Shown: in pieces, positions 1-9,695 of the stretch
How positions within the stretch are numbered: the first letter of the stretch is position 1
Layout: the number at the start of each line of letters is the position of its first letter
Assembly: GCA_034698045.1 (NCBI GenBank)
Contig: JAQGAU010000867.1
Span: 1 to 23,076 of the forward strand
Reading direction: 5' to 3'
Length of the DNA stretch: 23,076 bases
From: Paramacrobiotus richtersi
Taxonomy: Eukaryota > Tardigrada > Eutardigrada > Parachela > Macrobiotidae
Notes under the pieces: model-generated
The model's database searches: none
What the model saw: only the letters and a program-made list of their open reading frames with translations
What the model was told of the DNA's origin: nothing
Made by a program: the position numbers and the translations under genes

Positions 1-958
1 CCGGTATGTCTATTTTTACTGTTCTGTTCATTTTTATTGTATCTTCTGAAATGAACTCAACTCTGGGAGCAGCATTAGGAAGACATCCTCCATATGTTAA
101 ATAAAGACAAAAGCAACAATAATGGGCAAATATTTGCACAATCAACATCATTCATTCGCTCATTGTTAGTCACGCTGACAAATCACACGCTGATGGTCAA
201 GTGAAAGATTTCAGTGTATCGTTTATCAAAAAGCTAACACGTAAGTACAAAGTACACGTACTGTATAATATCATATATCAAGATGTACGGATCAGCCGCA
301 CTACTGGCGCAGCTAGAAGACAAAAGTCAATAAACACTATTTAATTAACAAGGCCTCTATTAACACTCACCAAATTACGCACTCTAAATGCGTGTCATTT
401 CCTAGTGCGTCTCAGAGGCCAGCCAATCAAATATGGCTAACACGCCTTAAAATCGAGAGTGAACTGGGAAAGTAAGGTCTCGCGCGAAATTTGTGTAACG
501 CTGCTCAAAATAAATTATCCCTATTCAAAGTGGAGCAAAACAAAAGAGCGAAGAGAATCATCCTCTTGACTTTTATTCCTCAATACACGCATGCGAGTCA
601 CGTTTTTACTGGGTCGACCCTTCAACAGCACTTTTTCCAAAAGTGGAAAAATTAGGTGTAACGTATGAGCACGCTCTGCGCTGAGCTGAGCGACTCGCTT
701 CTTGGCCTGAAAATATTATCGTAAATGCGAGTTCTCACAGTATTTTACGACAACAAATCCAGCCCAGGATGTTGTTTTTGGACACCGTGATTTAGGCAAG
801 CAACAACAGATGATAAAACAATCCTCTACACAAACTCTCAGCTCCGTATCAGTTTCCATTGGTTCAGCTGGTTCTCTGATCAATTCGTCATCACTGCCAT
901 AAACCGTTTCTGCTTCTGAATAGTGCATTCTGAGGTCGACCTCCTAGAGCGCATTTAG
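1..958. other. Left-edge non-coding or unresolved DNA
   Basis: I see no convincing gene here. Near the left edge a short plus-strand reading ends GTT AAA TAA at 96-104, overlapping an AATAAA at 100-105. This could be the very end of a gene lying to the left, but it is too short to support. A CCAAT box sits at 423-427. The rest is AT-rich with no long open frame that looks protein-like on the plus strand. Confidence 0.4.
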
Positions 959-1180
959 CGGGAAATACTTATTGATGTTCTAATAGATTTCATAAAACAT
1001 GGGCAGAAAGGGAAACCAGAGCAAGTTAGTTTTATGCATGTCATGTATGCCATGAGTAACTGTGATTTCTTAAATGTAGCGAAGGAAATGATCAGACAGT
1101 GCATGAGGCAGGGGCATGTAAACCGGACAGTTTTGTTCCAAAATTTGCTCAAAAAGTTTCCATCGGTTTTTCTACGATAA
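959..1180 (+). CDS. Possible terminal exon of an unknown gene (partial)
   Basis: The plus strand is open from 959 to a TAA at 1178-1180 and gives 73 residues. The segment starts directly after a possible acceptor (ATTTAG, AG at 957-958). The peptide is unusually protein-like: amphipathic, with runs such as EILIDVLIDFIKHGQKG and QVSFMHVMYAMSN, Met/Cys rich, and ending LLKKFPSVFLR. It reads like helical repeat material, and a PPR-like helical pair is conceivable, but I do not recognise the family. No matching upstream exon with a fitting donor phase was found, so it may be a stranded exon, a gene fragment or a chance frame. The function is unknown. Confidence 0.3.
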   Translation, partial: REILIDVLIDFIKHGQKGKPEQVSFMHVMYAMSNCDFLNVAKEMIRQCMRQGHVNRTVLFQNLLKKFPSVFLR

Positions 1181-2549
1181 TTGTCTGAAATAATTTTTCT
1201 CCACTTTATTCTCAATGCTATGTTGTAGAGAATTCATTTCTGCATTGTACGAAGTTCGGAATTAGCATAACAAAAAATTTGTATTGAGACAAGTGATCAA
1301 TTACGTAATACTTCCGGAAAAGGCGGTCGTTGGGGCCGGAAGGACAACTTCCTTCCGGAGTGTTTTTTAATGTCGCGTTTTTGACTAAATTTATGCATGC
1401 CTAATTTCCCAGGAATTCAGGGGCAAAACGAGTACGAGAGCTTGATACTGAATTTCTGGCGAATTTTCTCACTCTGAAATTGCCTTCGAGACCGCTCGGA
1501 TTCGGTGAGTGTTAACAAGGAGTATCTATTTTGACCACTAGTGGCTATAAAAAAGATGGGAAATCACAGCGACTGATGTTTAATTCCATTAGGAAGATTC
1601 GCCAAGATACGGTGGAGAATCCAGCCAAAGGGCACATCAGTACAAGTGTCGATATCAGGGAATCAATGTTGAGCGGTTCCCGGCGAATGGCATAAATGTT
1701 ATGGAAACCTTTCACCCGGTTATCGACTAATTTAGACGAACATATTCTCGGAGAGGTATCTCTGGTAATAAAGAGCTCAAATGCCATACAAAATGGAAGT
1801 ACAGCAAAGATAACGTCATGTCGTGATGCTATTTCAGTCTCTCAGGCGTGAAAGTCTAGTCCAAAGCCACACCCCAGGTGGGCCGCAGTTGAACTTCTTA
1901 TAGGGCTGACAGAGCAATAATGCAGGCCCCAGATCGTGTACAGCGTGCGGCAGCGTGAGCCTGACGTGGAACTTCATAGACCTCATGCGTTCGAACCACA
2001 CCCGGGCGGTTGACTGATCCTAGACCGGAATTAAATTTGCCCCTGGAGACACATGTTAAAGAGACCACCTTCACGGTATTACAATCCTCGGTTTTCAACG
2101 CTCCCTGATGTTTTCAACAATACAGAATGAACAGGAAGATTCCTCTTATCATGGATAGGGAGATCACTCGTCATAGAATTGTGTTTGAAGATTTTTGTGA
2201 CCAGTTCTAGTATTTTCATTTTGTTCGCCTGACTCTAAACGTTCGAACTCGACCGAACCGAGCAGCGTTGTAGACTTGCCCGGTTGGCTACCATAAGCAC
2301 ATCTCTGTCGGCTAAGCAACGGTTTCGGTCTTTTCGTACAACGGCTCACTCGTACGTTCCACCGCATGAGGTCTATTGAAAATTATCGAAAATTCTGAAA
2401 AAGTTATTATCGAGACCTGATGGTTCGTGATTTGAATCTTTCCTGACTAAATTCCAGTTCACCTATTTGTTCACTGTGTCTCCAAACCATTTCTGTGCTT
2501 CTAAATGAATAACCAGTTTTAGACTTCTTGCGGTTCACTTCGCATTAAA
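1181..2549. other. Intergenic region upstream of the F-box gene
   Basis: No firm gene is visible. Two weak plus-strand exon candidates lie here. One runs 1421-1504, open after CAG and ending at a GTGAGT donor, and encodes a run like VRELDTEFLANFLTLKLP. The other starts at 1593 after an ATTAG acceptor and is open in several frames. Their phases do not join cleanly, so I do not call a gene. The last ~450 bases before 2550 should hold the promoter of the F-box gene; no clear TATA box or initiator stands out. Confidence 0.3.
1336..1358. repeat. Perfect 8-bp inverted repeat (hairpin)
   Basis: CCGGAAGG at 1336-1343 is followed after a 7-base loop by CCTTCCGG at 1351-1358, an exact inverted repeat. 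A related CTTCCGGAA lies just upstream near 1310-1320. It may be a structural hairpin or a clustered GGAA (ETS-like) site. No role is shown. Confidence 0.5.
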
Positions 2550-5500
2550 ATGCACATATACGGGGATGGCTCCACAGAACGCGTTGATGCATGGAATGCT
2601 GTAGATGTACGAGGCAAGGACGGACTATTTCAACATGGCAAAGTGATTAACATTGTGGAGGGTGGTCTCATTATTGATTTCGGCTGCCCAGGCCAGCGCT
2701 CCGCATTTGTTGAATATGGAAGGACCCACTCATGCTCTTTGCCATCATCGTTTGAGAAGCCATCGCATTGGCCCTTTCCTGATGAGGAAACAGCCAAATG
2801 TGGGACCATTAGTATTGAAGTGCTAATTCGCCCTCGCCCGAATCTCCCTCGGACCTGGCTGCCGGGGAGGCTTCTGAACAACCGTTTTCCTTCGGGTCTC
2901 CCGTGCGCACTAGTAGAACTGCAACTAGGGAACGATATCGTCAGGGAGTTGGTTTTAGACTCGCAGATTCGGCTGCCCTTGTCGGCCAAGGACATGGAAA
3001 AGAATGCCATTGGAGAAAAATATTTTGTGACGCGGTCTTGTCTGTTGCCGAAAGATTACTGGACTTACATGATAGATAAGTCGTCAGACGGTTTTAAGAG
3101 GCGTTTGGAAAGTCGACACTGGGTTGTGTGTCTGTCTGTGCTCACCGAAAGATTGGTATATCTTGAAAAACAGCGCCACAGAACATCCATTACGACCGAG
3201 CAGTTGGTAAGTTCCAAGTCGCAAAGTAGCGGGTGTCCGCTTCCTGGGCAGCCTTACTAGTGTCGAAGGTCTCACCCGCCCGCTCTACCAGGAAACTGAT
3301 CGCACAGCGGGACACAAAACTTATTCAAACACTTACATGCACTACATAGTTTTGCTATCAAACTGTACCTCATGGATTCGCTTCCGCCCTTGGCGGGGGG
3401 CATTCTTGCCGCCACAGTGGCGGAAGCAACTGCGGATGTAAGGATACTTGTTTCCGAAAATTGCCAATGGAGGTCTAAAATTGGAGCATTTCGGATGTGC
3501 ACATAAGTAGGCGTAAACATAAGTACACAGTTGTTTTGTGTGAGGAATGTTTTGACGGAATTTCATTGGTCCGCATTGCGAAGATTCCCTTATAAGCGGT
3601 ACTGTTGAGCTGCCGAAAAACCTCATACTGTAGTAGCTGACAAGTAGGAGGTCCGCACCAGTATAATATTATTTCCAAAAATATGACACTGAGCCCAGTA
3701 TGTTGGGCCTAGTATGTACTGATTACAGGGCTACTATATATACTTGTTATTTTCTTAGCTGTCCACTTATTTGACAACACCTGACGTGTTAATAAAAACT
3801 AACCGTCACAATGCCCAAAAGTACCCATTATACACAAAGCGTTTCCAATCTGCAGTTCAATGCTAACACCCTGGTACAAAAACGAAGACGCCCGTATGTC
3901 TTCCTTAACAACACGCAATTGACGACGCCCAAGATGGCGTAAAAATTACAGGGTATGTTTTCAAAGAAGCGGTGAACAATATGAATTTTCGAAGTTGCGT
4001 AAGTTGGCGGCGGTGGCGGTCGTCAAAGCGGTCTATGGTAATCGGATTAAGATCGTGATCTTGCTGATCCTTCCCTTATAGACCCTATGCTAAACGAACG
4101 CACGCATTAGTAACTTTGATATTTCACAATTATCCATTGGCCACGTCACCTTTGAAAAACATACCCTGTAATGAGTACCGTACATTAAAATTTAACAGTA
4201 CAAAATCAGTAGTTTTACATTAAAACATTTAACCCATTATACTGGGCTCAGTGTCATATTTTGGAGATGATGTTTTACTGCTGCGGAACTCTTCTTTGTC
4301 AGCTACTGCGACGTTTTTCCGCAGTACCCCTTATAAGGGAATCGTCGCAATGCGGGACAATGAAATTCCGTCAAAGACTTGTAGGGAATATATTGGTCCG
4401 GGCCCCTTGCTTGTGAGCTGATGCATGACTGCAACTAAAAACGAAAAGATCACACAAGCGACCGTCAATCACCCGCAAATACCGGTACTACCTAAAATCA
4501 GCTCCAGCTTGGATTACGTTAGGTAGATGGAATCTCTAGATAAAATTAATGATTCTTTATGATATTTTTTAATAACTTGTAAATATATTTCTGTTTTTAT
4601 GTCTTATAGGAAACGCTGGTGAAATCCAGCAGAGGACGATTAAATTCTGATTCCGAGTCCTGTTCCGAGCCTTCCGGTGTGAAACGTGTTTCAAACGAAA
4701 TCGCTCGTTCTGCGAAGCGTCCAAGAAAGGGCCGAATTCTCAAAGGATCGCGGAACATACCGGTTCCAAGGGAAATTCTTGTCGAAATCTTTCAGTATCT
4801 GGACTCTGTCAGTCGTGTACGATGTCGCCGTACATGTAAACTCTGGAATGCCGCTCTCTCGTCCGAGAGTCTTTTCAGAGAAGTCCGCGTGTCTGTGGAG
4901 CTGGATGATTTTTTTCCATTACCGAGTTGCGGTTGGAGTGAGTTTTACGCAGTTACCGGCTGTCTGCTCAAGTGCGTTAATCAGTTCACCGAGAGAGTTG
5001 TCATAACAGATCTGATACAGCATGATACCCTAGATTTGCTGCGGCTGATTAAGCACGTGCTAAAGGGTTCGCGCATTAAGCAGCTCATTTTCTGCCGCTC
5101 AACATTTGCCCTGGAGTGGGGACATGATTTGCAGGATGGTCTTGTAACGGTAGCCGGCTGCTGTACCTCATTCGATGTGTTGCTGTGGAAGGACTGCTCC
5201 TTGCTGGGCGATGAGTTATCTATATCGATTCCCCTTGGATTTGTCAATCTGAATTCAGCCGACACTGTTATCCAAATGTGGGATCTGTTAGAAAGAAACA
5301 CCAGTCCGCTGGAATCTGATTTGGAAGCGATTGCGCAGTGGGCTCGTTCTCTCGAGCCGACCCGCTCCTACTCCTACCATGGTGGTGATATACCTACTGT
5401 AAGGAAATACGGTCATGTGCGATGGGTGAACAGGTTTAATCCTTATGTTTTTTCATTAGGTCATTAATTTTTATCAGCCTTGTGATCCACGCATAACTAC

Positions 5501-5615
5501 GGATTATCGCGGTTGCCAGTGGACTAGAGCTAGCATGGCTAATCTGGATGTGGAAAAGTTGACAAAGCTGACACTCTCTGCCCTCGACACGCTCATGAAC
5601 ACGAAGTTTCACTGA
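2550..5615 (+). CDS. F-box protein with a large novel N-terminal region (3 exons)
   Basis: Exons are 2550-3206, 4610-5398 and 5460-5615, all joined at phase 0, giving 533 residues. Splice signals are GTAAGT..TATAG (1403 nt) and GTAAGG..ATTAG (61 nt). The third exon is chosen because the short intron restores an open frame ending LMNTKFH, whereas reading through stops at 5465. Residues 1-219 form a compact region with Gly/Trp-rich motifs (AWNAVDVRGKDGLFQHG, GGLIIDFGCPGQRSAFVEY) that I associate with a lineage-expanded invertebrate family. A basic stretch (AKRPRKGR, about 254-261) could be an NLS. The F-box lies at about 269-309 (PVPREILVEIFQYLDS, then RCRRTCKLWNAAL). The remainder is Leu-rich without clear LRRs. 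F-box proteins bind Skp1 and recruit substrates to SCF ubiquitin ligases; substrate recognition by the flanking regions is inferred. The start is the first ATG of the open frame. Confidence 0.8.
3551..4375. repeat. Foldback repeat with ~150-bp inverted arms in intron 1 of the F-box gene
   Basis: The segment 3551-3707 is repeated as its reverse complement at 4233-4375. Shared blocks include TTTGACGGAATTTCATTG, ATTCCCTTATAAG, GTAGCTGACAA and ATGACACTGAGCCCAGTAT. The arms are diverged, with small gaps and substitutions, so the structure is not recent. The ~525-bp centre contains a separate TA-flanked MITE. It is either a foldback transposon or two copies of one repeat inserted head to head. Transcribed inside the intron it would form a long stem. 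No protein is encoded. Confidence 0.7.
3949..4168. mobile_element. 220-bp TA-flanked MITE nested in the foldback
   Basis: The ends are CAGGGTATGTTTTCAAAG on the left and the reverse complement of CAGGGTATGTTTTTCAAAG on the right, differing by one T. Both ends abut TA (3947-3948 and 4169-4170), as expected for the TA target duplication of Tc1/mariner-type elements. A second internal inverted pair, GGTCTAT / ATAGACC, lies nearer the centre. It encodes nothing and would need a transposase supplied elsewhere. Confidence 0.65.
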
Positions 5616-6002
5616 TCTGGATTTTAGGATTCTTCCGATAAAGCGGATATACTATTTTGTCGAATGTTATGTTGACCCGTCAGTTAGCCGGGTGCTTCGA
5701 CAAAAAGGAATTCATAATGTAGAGTTTGTTGCATTGTTTCGCCTGTACATCTTAAGGAGCTGTTTTTATAACCTTATGTAGCGATAATATGCTCCTTTCC
5801 GTTTCGCATCTTCACATCTTCTGTTAGTAACAGTTTCCTTTCGCCTTCGGGCTTCGAATGATTCCGTTCAAAGCTTTTCTGCACGATTGAATTCCGAACC
5901 TGTGTTTGTTCTGCGTGCAAACCACACAAAACTCTAGCAGAGATTACCAACATTTGATATGTCCAAACCTTAGTGCAGTTGTGGAGAAAATGTAACTCGT
6001 AA
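5616..6002. other. 3' flank of the F-box gene, intergenic
   Basis: This follows the F-box stop codon. No clear AATAAA is seen close by. A minus-strand open frame runs through 5774-6079, but its peptide is unremarkable and overlaps a better plus-strand frame at its right end. I see no supported gene. Confidence 0.4.
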
Positions 6003-6329
6003 TGTGCGGAAAATGTTGAGCGAATCGCAGACCGAACTAAGGATGGCGGTGCGTACTTTTGCTTTGTACCTAATTGCACCCATTACTGTAGCTATAGTGA
6101 TACGTGCGCCCAATTAAAACGATACCTCTACAGGCTCTACTTCGTTACAAAGAATTCAGGCAGATACTTCACCACAAATCGGTTAACATGTACTCACTTC
6201 TCTGGTTATATGTGTCCGCAAAGGAGTACTGTAGAGGATGACAGACTTTGCTGCTGTTTTCGTTCCATGTGCAACGACCAAGCTGGAGTACTCGTACCGG
6301 TATATCCAGGTTTTATCTGGTCGCGATAA
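6003..6329 (+). CDS. Orphan Cys-rich exon, three-finger / activin-receptor-ectodomain-like
   Basis: The plus strand is open from 6003 (just after a stop) to TAA at 6327-6329, 108 residues. Cysteines are dense: CFVPNCTHYCSYSDTC near the start and GYMCPQ followed by DDRLCCCFRSMCND near the end. A cluster of adjacent cysteines followed a few residues later by C-N is the usual end of three-finger ectodomains (Ly6, activin/TGF-beta receptor ECD, nematode ET modules), and the intervening YFVTKNSG..TC spacing fits. There is no good start codon, signal peptide or following transmembrane exon, so this is an isolated exon or a gene fragment. The exon may start later, after TCTACAG at 6133. Family assignment is tentative. 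Confidence 0.35.
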   Translation, partial: CAENVERIADRTKDGGAYFCFVPNCTHYCSYSDTCAQLKRYLYRLYFVTKNSGRYFTTNRLTCTHFSGYMCPQRSTVEDDRLCCCFRSMCNDQAGVLVPVYPGFIWSR

Positions 6330-7020
6330 ACTGCCTCCTATCAGGATGATCCCTGCAGATCAATTTTTTTATTTGGCAGTGGCCCAGAAACATTGTTGAC
6401 ACGATAAAAATTCCAAAAATTAAATAAACAATTCGTTCCAGTTAGCACGCGAAGGAACAGATATCCTTGCAGATGTCCTTTCAGATCGAAATGCTCCTTC
6501 CAGTTGACCGCGCATCCACATTTGCTACAATACAGTAGAGTGGAGGCGCTATCCGTGCACTTTCGGTGGCTTGAAAAATTATATACTGCGCCCGCACGCG
6601 GGCATGCTCTTGTTCAAATAAATAGTAAAATTCCGTATCTACTGTACACGGACAGCGCCTTCGCTCAAAAAATTTAAATTTTATTAATATTTTTCGACAC
6701 AGCTCATACGAGCCATTGAAGATGAATCAGCAGCACGTTAAAAACCAAAACACGTCTTCCATTTCTATGCTCGTACCCTGTACCCATAACGCAAATAGCG
6801 TTGCCTCGCTGTATTTCTACACTTACACGCTGGCGCAGGAATTCCATCAAGCGGGAGTTTCCACGGTTCTCCCGTATTCTGCATCACACTTCTAAGCTTC
6901 TTTTAAGAATGCCATATCAGCTTAAGAGCCTCCAGAAAGCCGTTGCCACTGGCATAAACGCTGTCTTTCGAAAGTCCCGTGAATGCTTTCTTCCCCGGAC
7001 GTGTCCTGTTTAATTAATTA
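6330..7020. other. Gene-poor region with a small inverted repeat
   Basis: No supported gene. A 57-codon plus frame begins MNQQHVKNQNTSSISML at 6722, but it has no recognisable feature. An inverted repeat pair lies at 6531-6664: GGCGCTATCCGTG on the left is matched by the reverse complement of GGCGCTGTCCGTG on the right. TACAGTAGA also occurs on both sides, in permuted order. Confidence 0.35.
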
Positions 7021-7966
7021 CCGTGTGCGGCGCAAAAATTGGCGGTCCAATTGGACGGCGATTTCTCGTGTAGGCAGATAAATTTCCAGAGTGATCTTAG
7101 GCTCTTTTTGTAGGCAATTTCATGCTCTACATGAGTCAATGTAACTATTTGGTGCTGGTGATATTCTTAAACTTATTCTGATTTTTAAATGAAATGCACA
7201 GGATGAAAGTTTTGGCGGATTTCGAGCATAACGAATTGTTCGGAAATCAATGAAAAATATTTATGCACAAACATGCATGCTTAAATACACATAAGCTATC
7301 GTTTTTAGTAGTACATTGAGTCAGCTTTCTTGTGGAGAAATAGTCAGTCTTGTAATGTGCACAGCAGAGCACAGCGAATACTTCGAATTTTTACAAACCA
7401 AAAATGGCGGCGTGATTTCATGGTGCTTTTTACGTTGCTACCAATAAGTCATGAAAATCAGACGGCATCTGGGCAAGTGATCCAAATTTCTGACGCTCAT
7501 AACATGCTCTCTCAAACGACGTAGAGAAAGTGTACATCGGGGGTTTGTCTGCGGTAAGCCACGGTGATTCAATCTCTGCCGCCATTTTGGCCACTTTAAG
7601 AAATAAAACGTTTCAAATTTCATATCGTTCTAAAAGGATTCAGGTGCACAATTTTCAAATGCATCTTAAGGGATACGAAAACCTGCATGTAGGAGCACCG
7701 TTCAACAGCAAACGGATGGCGGTTGTTATTTGTAATGCTCAGACATATTCACTAAAACCTTCAAAACTCCCGCCAAGATATCTCCACACCCCCTAAAGTT
7801 CAGTGGGCTATAACTTTCTACCCGAAAATGGTACACTGACAACCTGCACATATTCCGATAGCTAGAAAGTCGCTCTTTCATTTTCAGTACGCATGAGATG
7901 TCTGTCTAGTGTCAGTGGGTAAAGATCTGCAAAAGTCTACACCGCCAATTTCTGCGCCGCACCCGG
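7021..7966. mobile_element. 946-bp non-autonomous DNA transposon with 26-bp TIRs
   Basis: The left end begins CCGTGTGCGGCGCAAAAATT and the reverse complement of the right end begins CCGGGTGCGGCGCAGAAATT. Continuing to 26 bp there are two mismatches. Both ends abut TA (7019-7020 and 7967-7968), fitting a TA target duplication. Open frames inside (7330-7524, 7530-7796) are short and show no transposase motif such as DDE/DDD, so it is probably non-autonomous. A Tc1/mariner-type origin is inferred from the TA only. Confidence 0.65.
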
Positions 7967-8099
7967 TATTTACCTAAATTAGCGTACCTTGTAAACATTA
8001 TTTCACAACAGTAATACAGGCGGACCAGAACTTTACAGTTAACTTACATTGTTAATTCAAAACAGTGTGCGACTAACAATTTGCGACTTGTGTACATCT

Positions 8100-8480
8100 A
8101 TCTATCATACTATACTAAAAAAATCCACAATTAATAAACCTGGCTGTTCGAAGTTTCGAACTTTCTGACACGTGTAGGATTCAGAAATGAAAAGGATTCG
8201 ATTACGAAAATGTGCGTATAAGCAGTATCCAAAAGTAGATATCAGCAAATGGACCGGAAAAGGGACACAGAAGAACCAGTAAACCATTATGGTTACACAC
8301 TTCCTGCACGGAACCACGTGCACGGTGTACACTTTGTCCAAGTTGGCCGATGGGGGAACCGTTCCCAAAAATTAACAGAAGTAACCATTGTGTTTGCCCG
8401 CTGCAGGTCGATTCGTTTGAAGCAAGCACATTGATCGGTATGCTCCCGGACCCCACAGTCGCATGGTAGTGATCCAATCT
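8100..8480 (-). mobile_element. Decayed retroelement 3' end remnant (upstream of copy A)
   Basis: A minus-strand peptide here contains TVPPSANLDKVYT, closely matching APPSANLDDVF in the remnant at 13465-13780. That second remnant has better-preserved residues typical of the C-terminal end of a reverse-transcriptase polyprotein. This copy is heavily broken and old. Both remnants lie just upstream of the conserved start of a copy of the coiled-coil gene, so they were probably duplicated with it. The exact family, LINE or other, is uncertain. Confidence 0.3.
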
Positions 8481-8559
8481 AATTTATTAACGTAATTTAT
8501 TATCATTTTTCAGATTTATTTAAACCAAGCTGGAAATTTGGCAATCATTATATAGGTCG

Positions 8560-8760
8560 TCCGTCTTATGTGCCCCGCCCATGAAATTTTCCCGCCAACT
8601 GTCTTCCACTACCGCATGCAAAATACAGTCAGCGTGACTTCTAACGTTATGTATACCGGTGGATTTCACAACTCTGATAAAAGTCCTATCAAGAAACTGC
8701 GATCTTCGATCTCGCTTCTTTATCCTCTTCTTATCCCTTTTTTGTCCACTTTTTAGTCTT
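8560..8760 (+). promoter_or_regulatory. Conserved upstream block of copy A with E2F-like site
   Basis: CCCGCCCATGAAATTTTCCCGCC and the following ~80 bases recur upstream of copy B (13975-14100), with a weaker relative upstream of copy C. TTTTCCCGCC at 8587-8596 matches the E2F consensus TTTSSCGC. The same block could instead be a first exon: an ATG opens MCPAHEIFPP in both A and B, and a possible GTGA donor follows GTCAGC. Conservation is direct; the regulatory role is inferred. Confidence 0.4.
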
Positions 8761-8931
8761 TTATCACTTATATTGATTTCTCTAATAGAGGGACAGGTCT
8801 GTCTAGCCATTTTTTTGCACATTTCAGTGTTGGGATAGCCAGATCTGAGATCTCGTTGTGTGATTATGGGCTCGCTCAACAGGTGAATAGTGAATACGAT
8901 CGACGAACCCCAAACTCAAAACTCCTTAAAA

Positions 8932-9093
8932 GGCACTGTTGATGCTGAATGAACTACAAACGAAGGGCTGTTTGACTCGCACCTGGAGCTGCACCGTGAA
9001 ACAGGTGCGCAACCTGAGTCTCGCCTGTGACCAGGAAAACGCCGAAAAAGCGAATGCAGGACGAACTGGATTACTGGAGCATCTTAAGAGCAG
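8932..9093 (+). pseudogene. Decayed upstream coiled-coil exon of copy A
   Basis: This is homologous to 14414-14569 upstream of copy B. The residues are coiled-coil like (LFDSHLELHRE, then QVRNLSLACDQENAEKAN) and the segment ends at an AGCAG|GTGCGT donor whose phase would join the MAGLQ exon at 9695. In A it carries an in-frame TGA and an extra base (GAAACAGG against GAACAGG in B), so it cannot be read through in one frame. It looks like a lost upstream part of the rod, leaving ATG 9696 as the likely start. Confidence 0.55.
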
Positions 9094-9694
9094 GTGCGTT
9101 TACGCCGAGCGTTGAACTATTCTCTGCAGCTTTTGCTGCTTTGCGTTACAGAAATGTCGTATTTTTCAAGCTCACTTATGAGAAGTCAGACATTTTGGGG
9201 TAGCAGTTCTTAGCCGTCACCGGTTAAACAGGTATTACGAATTTTCCTTACTTTAGACAACAAAATCATCACAGAACTACAATTAATAAAAAATAAAGAA
9301 AAATCAGTTTAGCGTAACAGTAATACTGGTATACGCTGGAAAACAAATTATAAAATTTATACAGTTCACACTAAAATGAAATTAATTAGTTAACCAAAAA
9401 AACAGATTGCGAGAAAAATGCAAACTTAAACCGGTATGAATCCATAATATTGTTATAACCAGTTGTGAATTGTAATAGTAACTTAACGAGATCAGTGTTC
9501 AAGCGAAATCGCTTATTGATTTCTAACTTTACTTGATGGACACACAGAACCATCAACAATGCAGGATGTAATTCTGATGAATGCCAAGAAATCAGCGTTA
9601 CTGAATGCGACAAGAGTCCCATGAAAAATAAAACAAAACAAGCTCACAGCAGCGATACTTAGTGTTTAGTGCTGGAAAGTGTTGTATTTTGCAG
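9094..9694. other. Former intron or 5' flank of copy A
   Basis: AT-rich sequence between the decayed upstream exon and the MAGLQ exon, similar in content to 14570-15152 in copy B. A TTTTGCAG acceptor sits at its right end. No gene is seen. A minus-strand frame at 9386-9622 is low-complexity and unsupported. Confidence 0.45.
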
Positions 9695-9695
9695 T

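Noticed and set aside
716-928. Minus-strand frame beginning MHYSEAETVYGSDDELIREP with an acidic start
   Set aside because: The acidic N-terminus is attractive, but the remainder is Cys-rich without pattern, no convincing donor follows, and the plus strand is also open in places.
2630-3010. Minus-strand 126-codon frame
   Set aside because: Shadow of exon 1 of the F-box gene, whose plus frame has the better composition and splice sites.
5774-6079. Minus-strand 101-codon frame
   Set aside because: No recognisable motif, and its right end overlaps the plus-strand Cys-rich frame.
8249-8434. Plus-strand 61-codon frame starting MDRKRDTEEPVNHYG
   Set aside because: It lies antisense to the retroelement remnant and has no matching exon or domain.
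8568-8756. Plus-strand frame MCPAHEIFPP as a stand-alone gene
   Set aside because: Conserved with copy B only over the first ~25 codons, after which a donor-like GTGA occurs; treated as an upstream block or first exon, not a gene.
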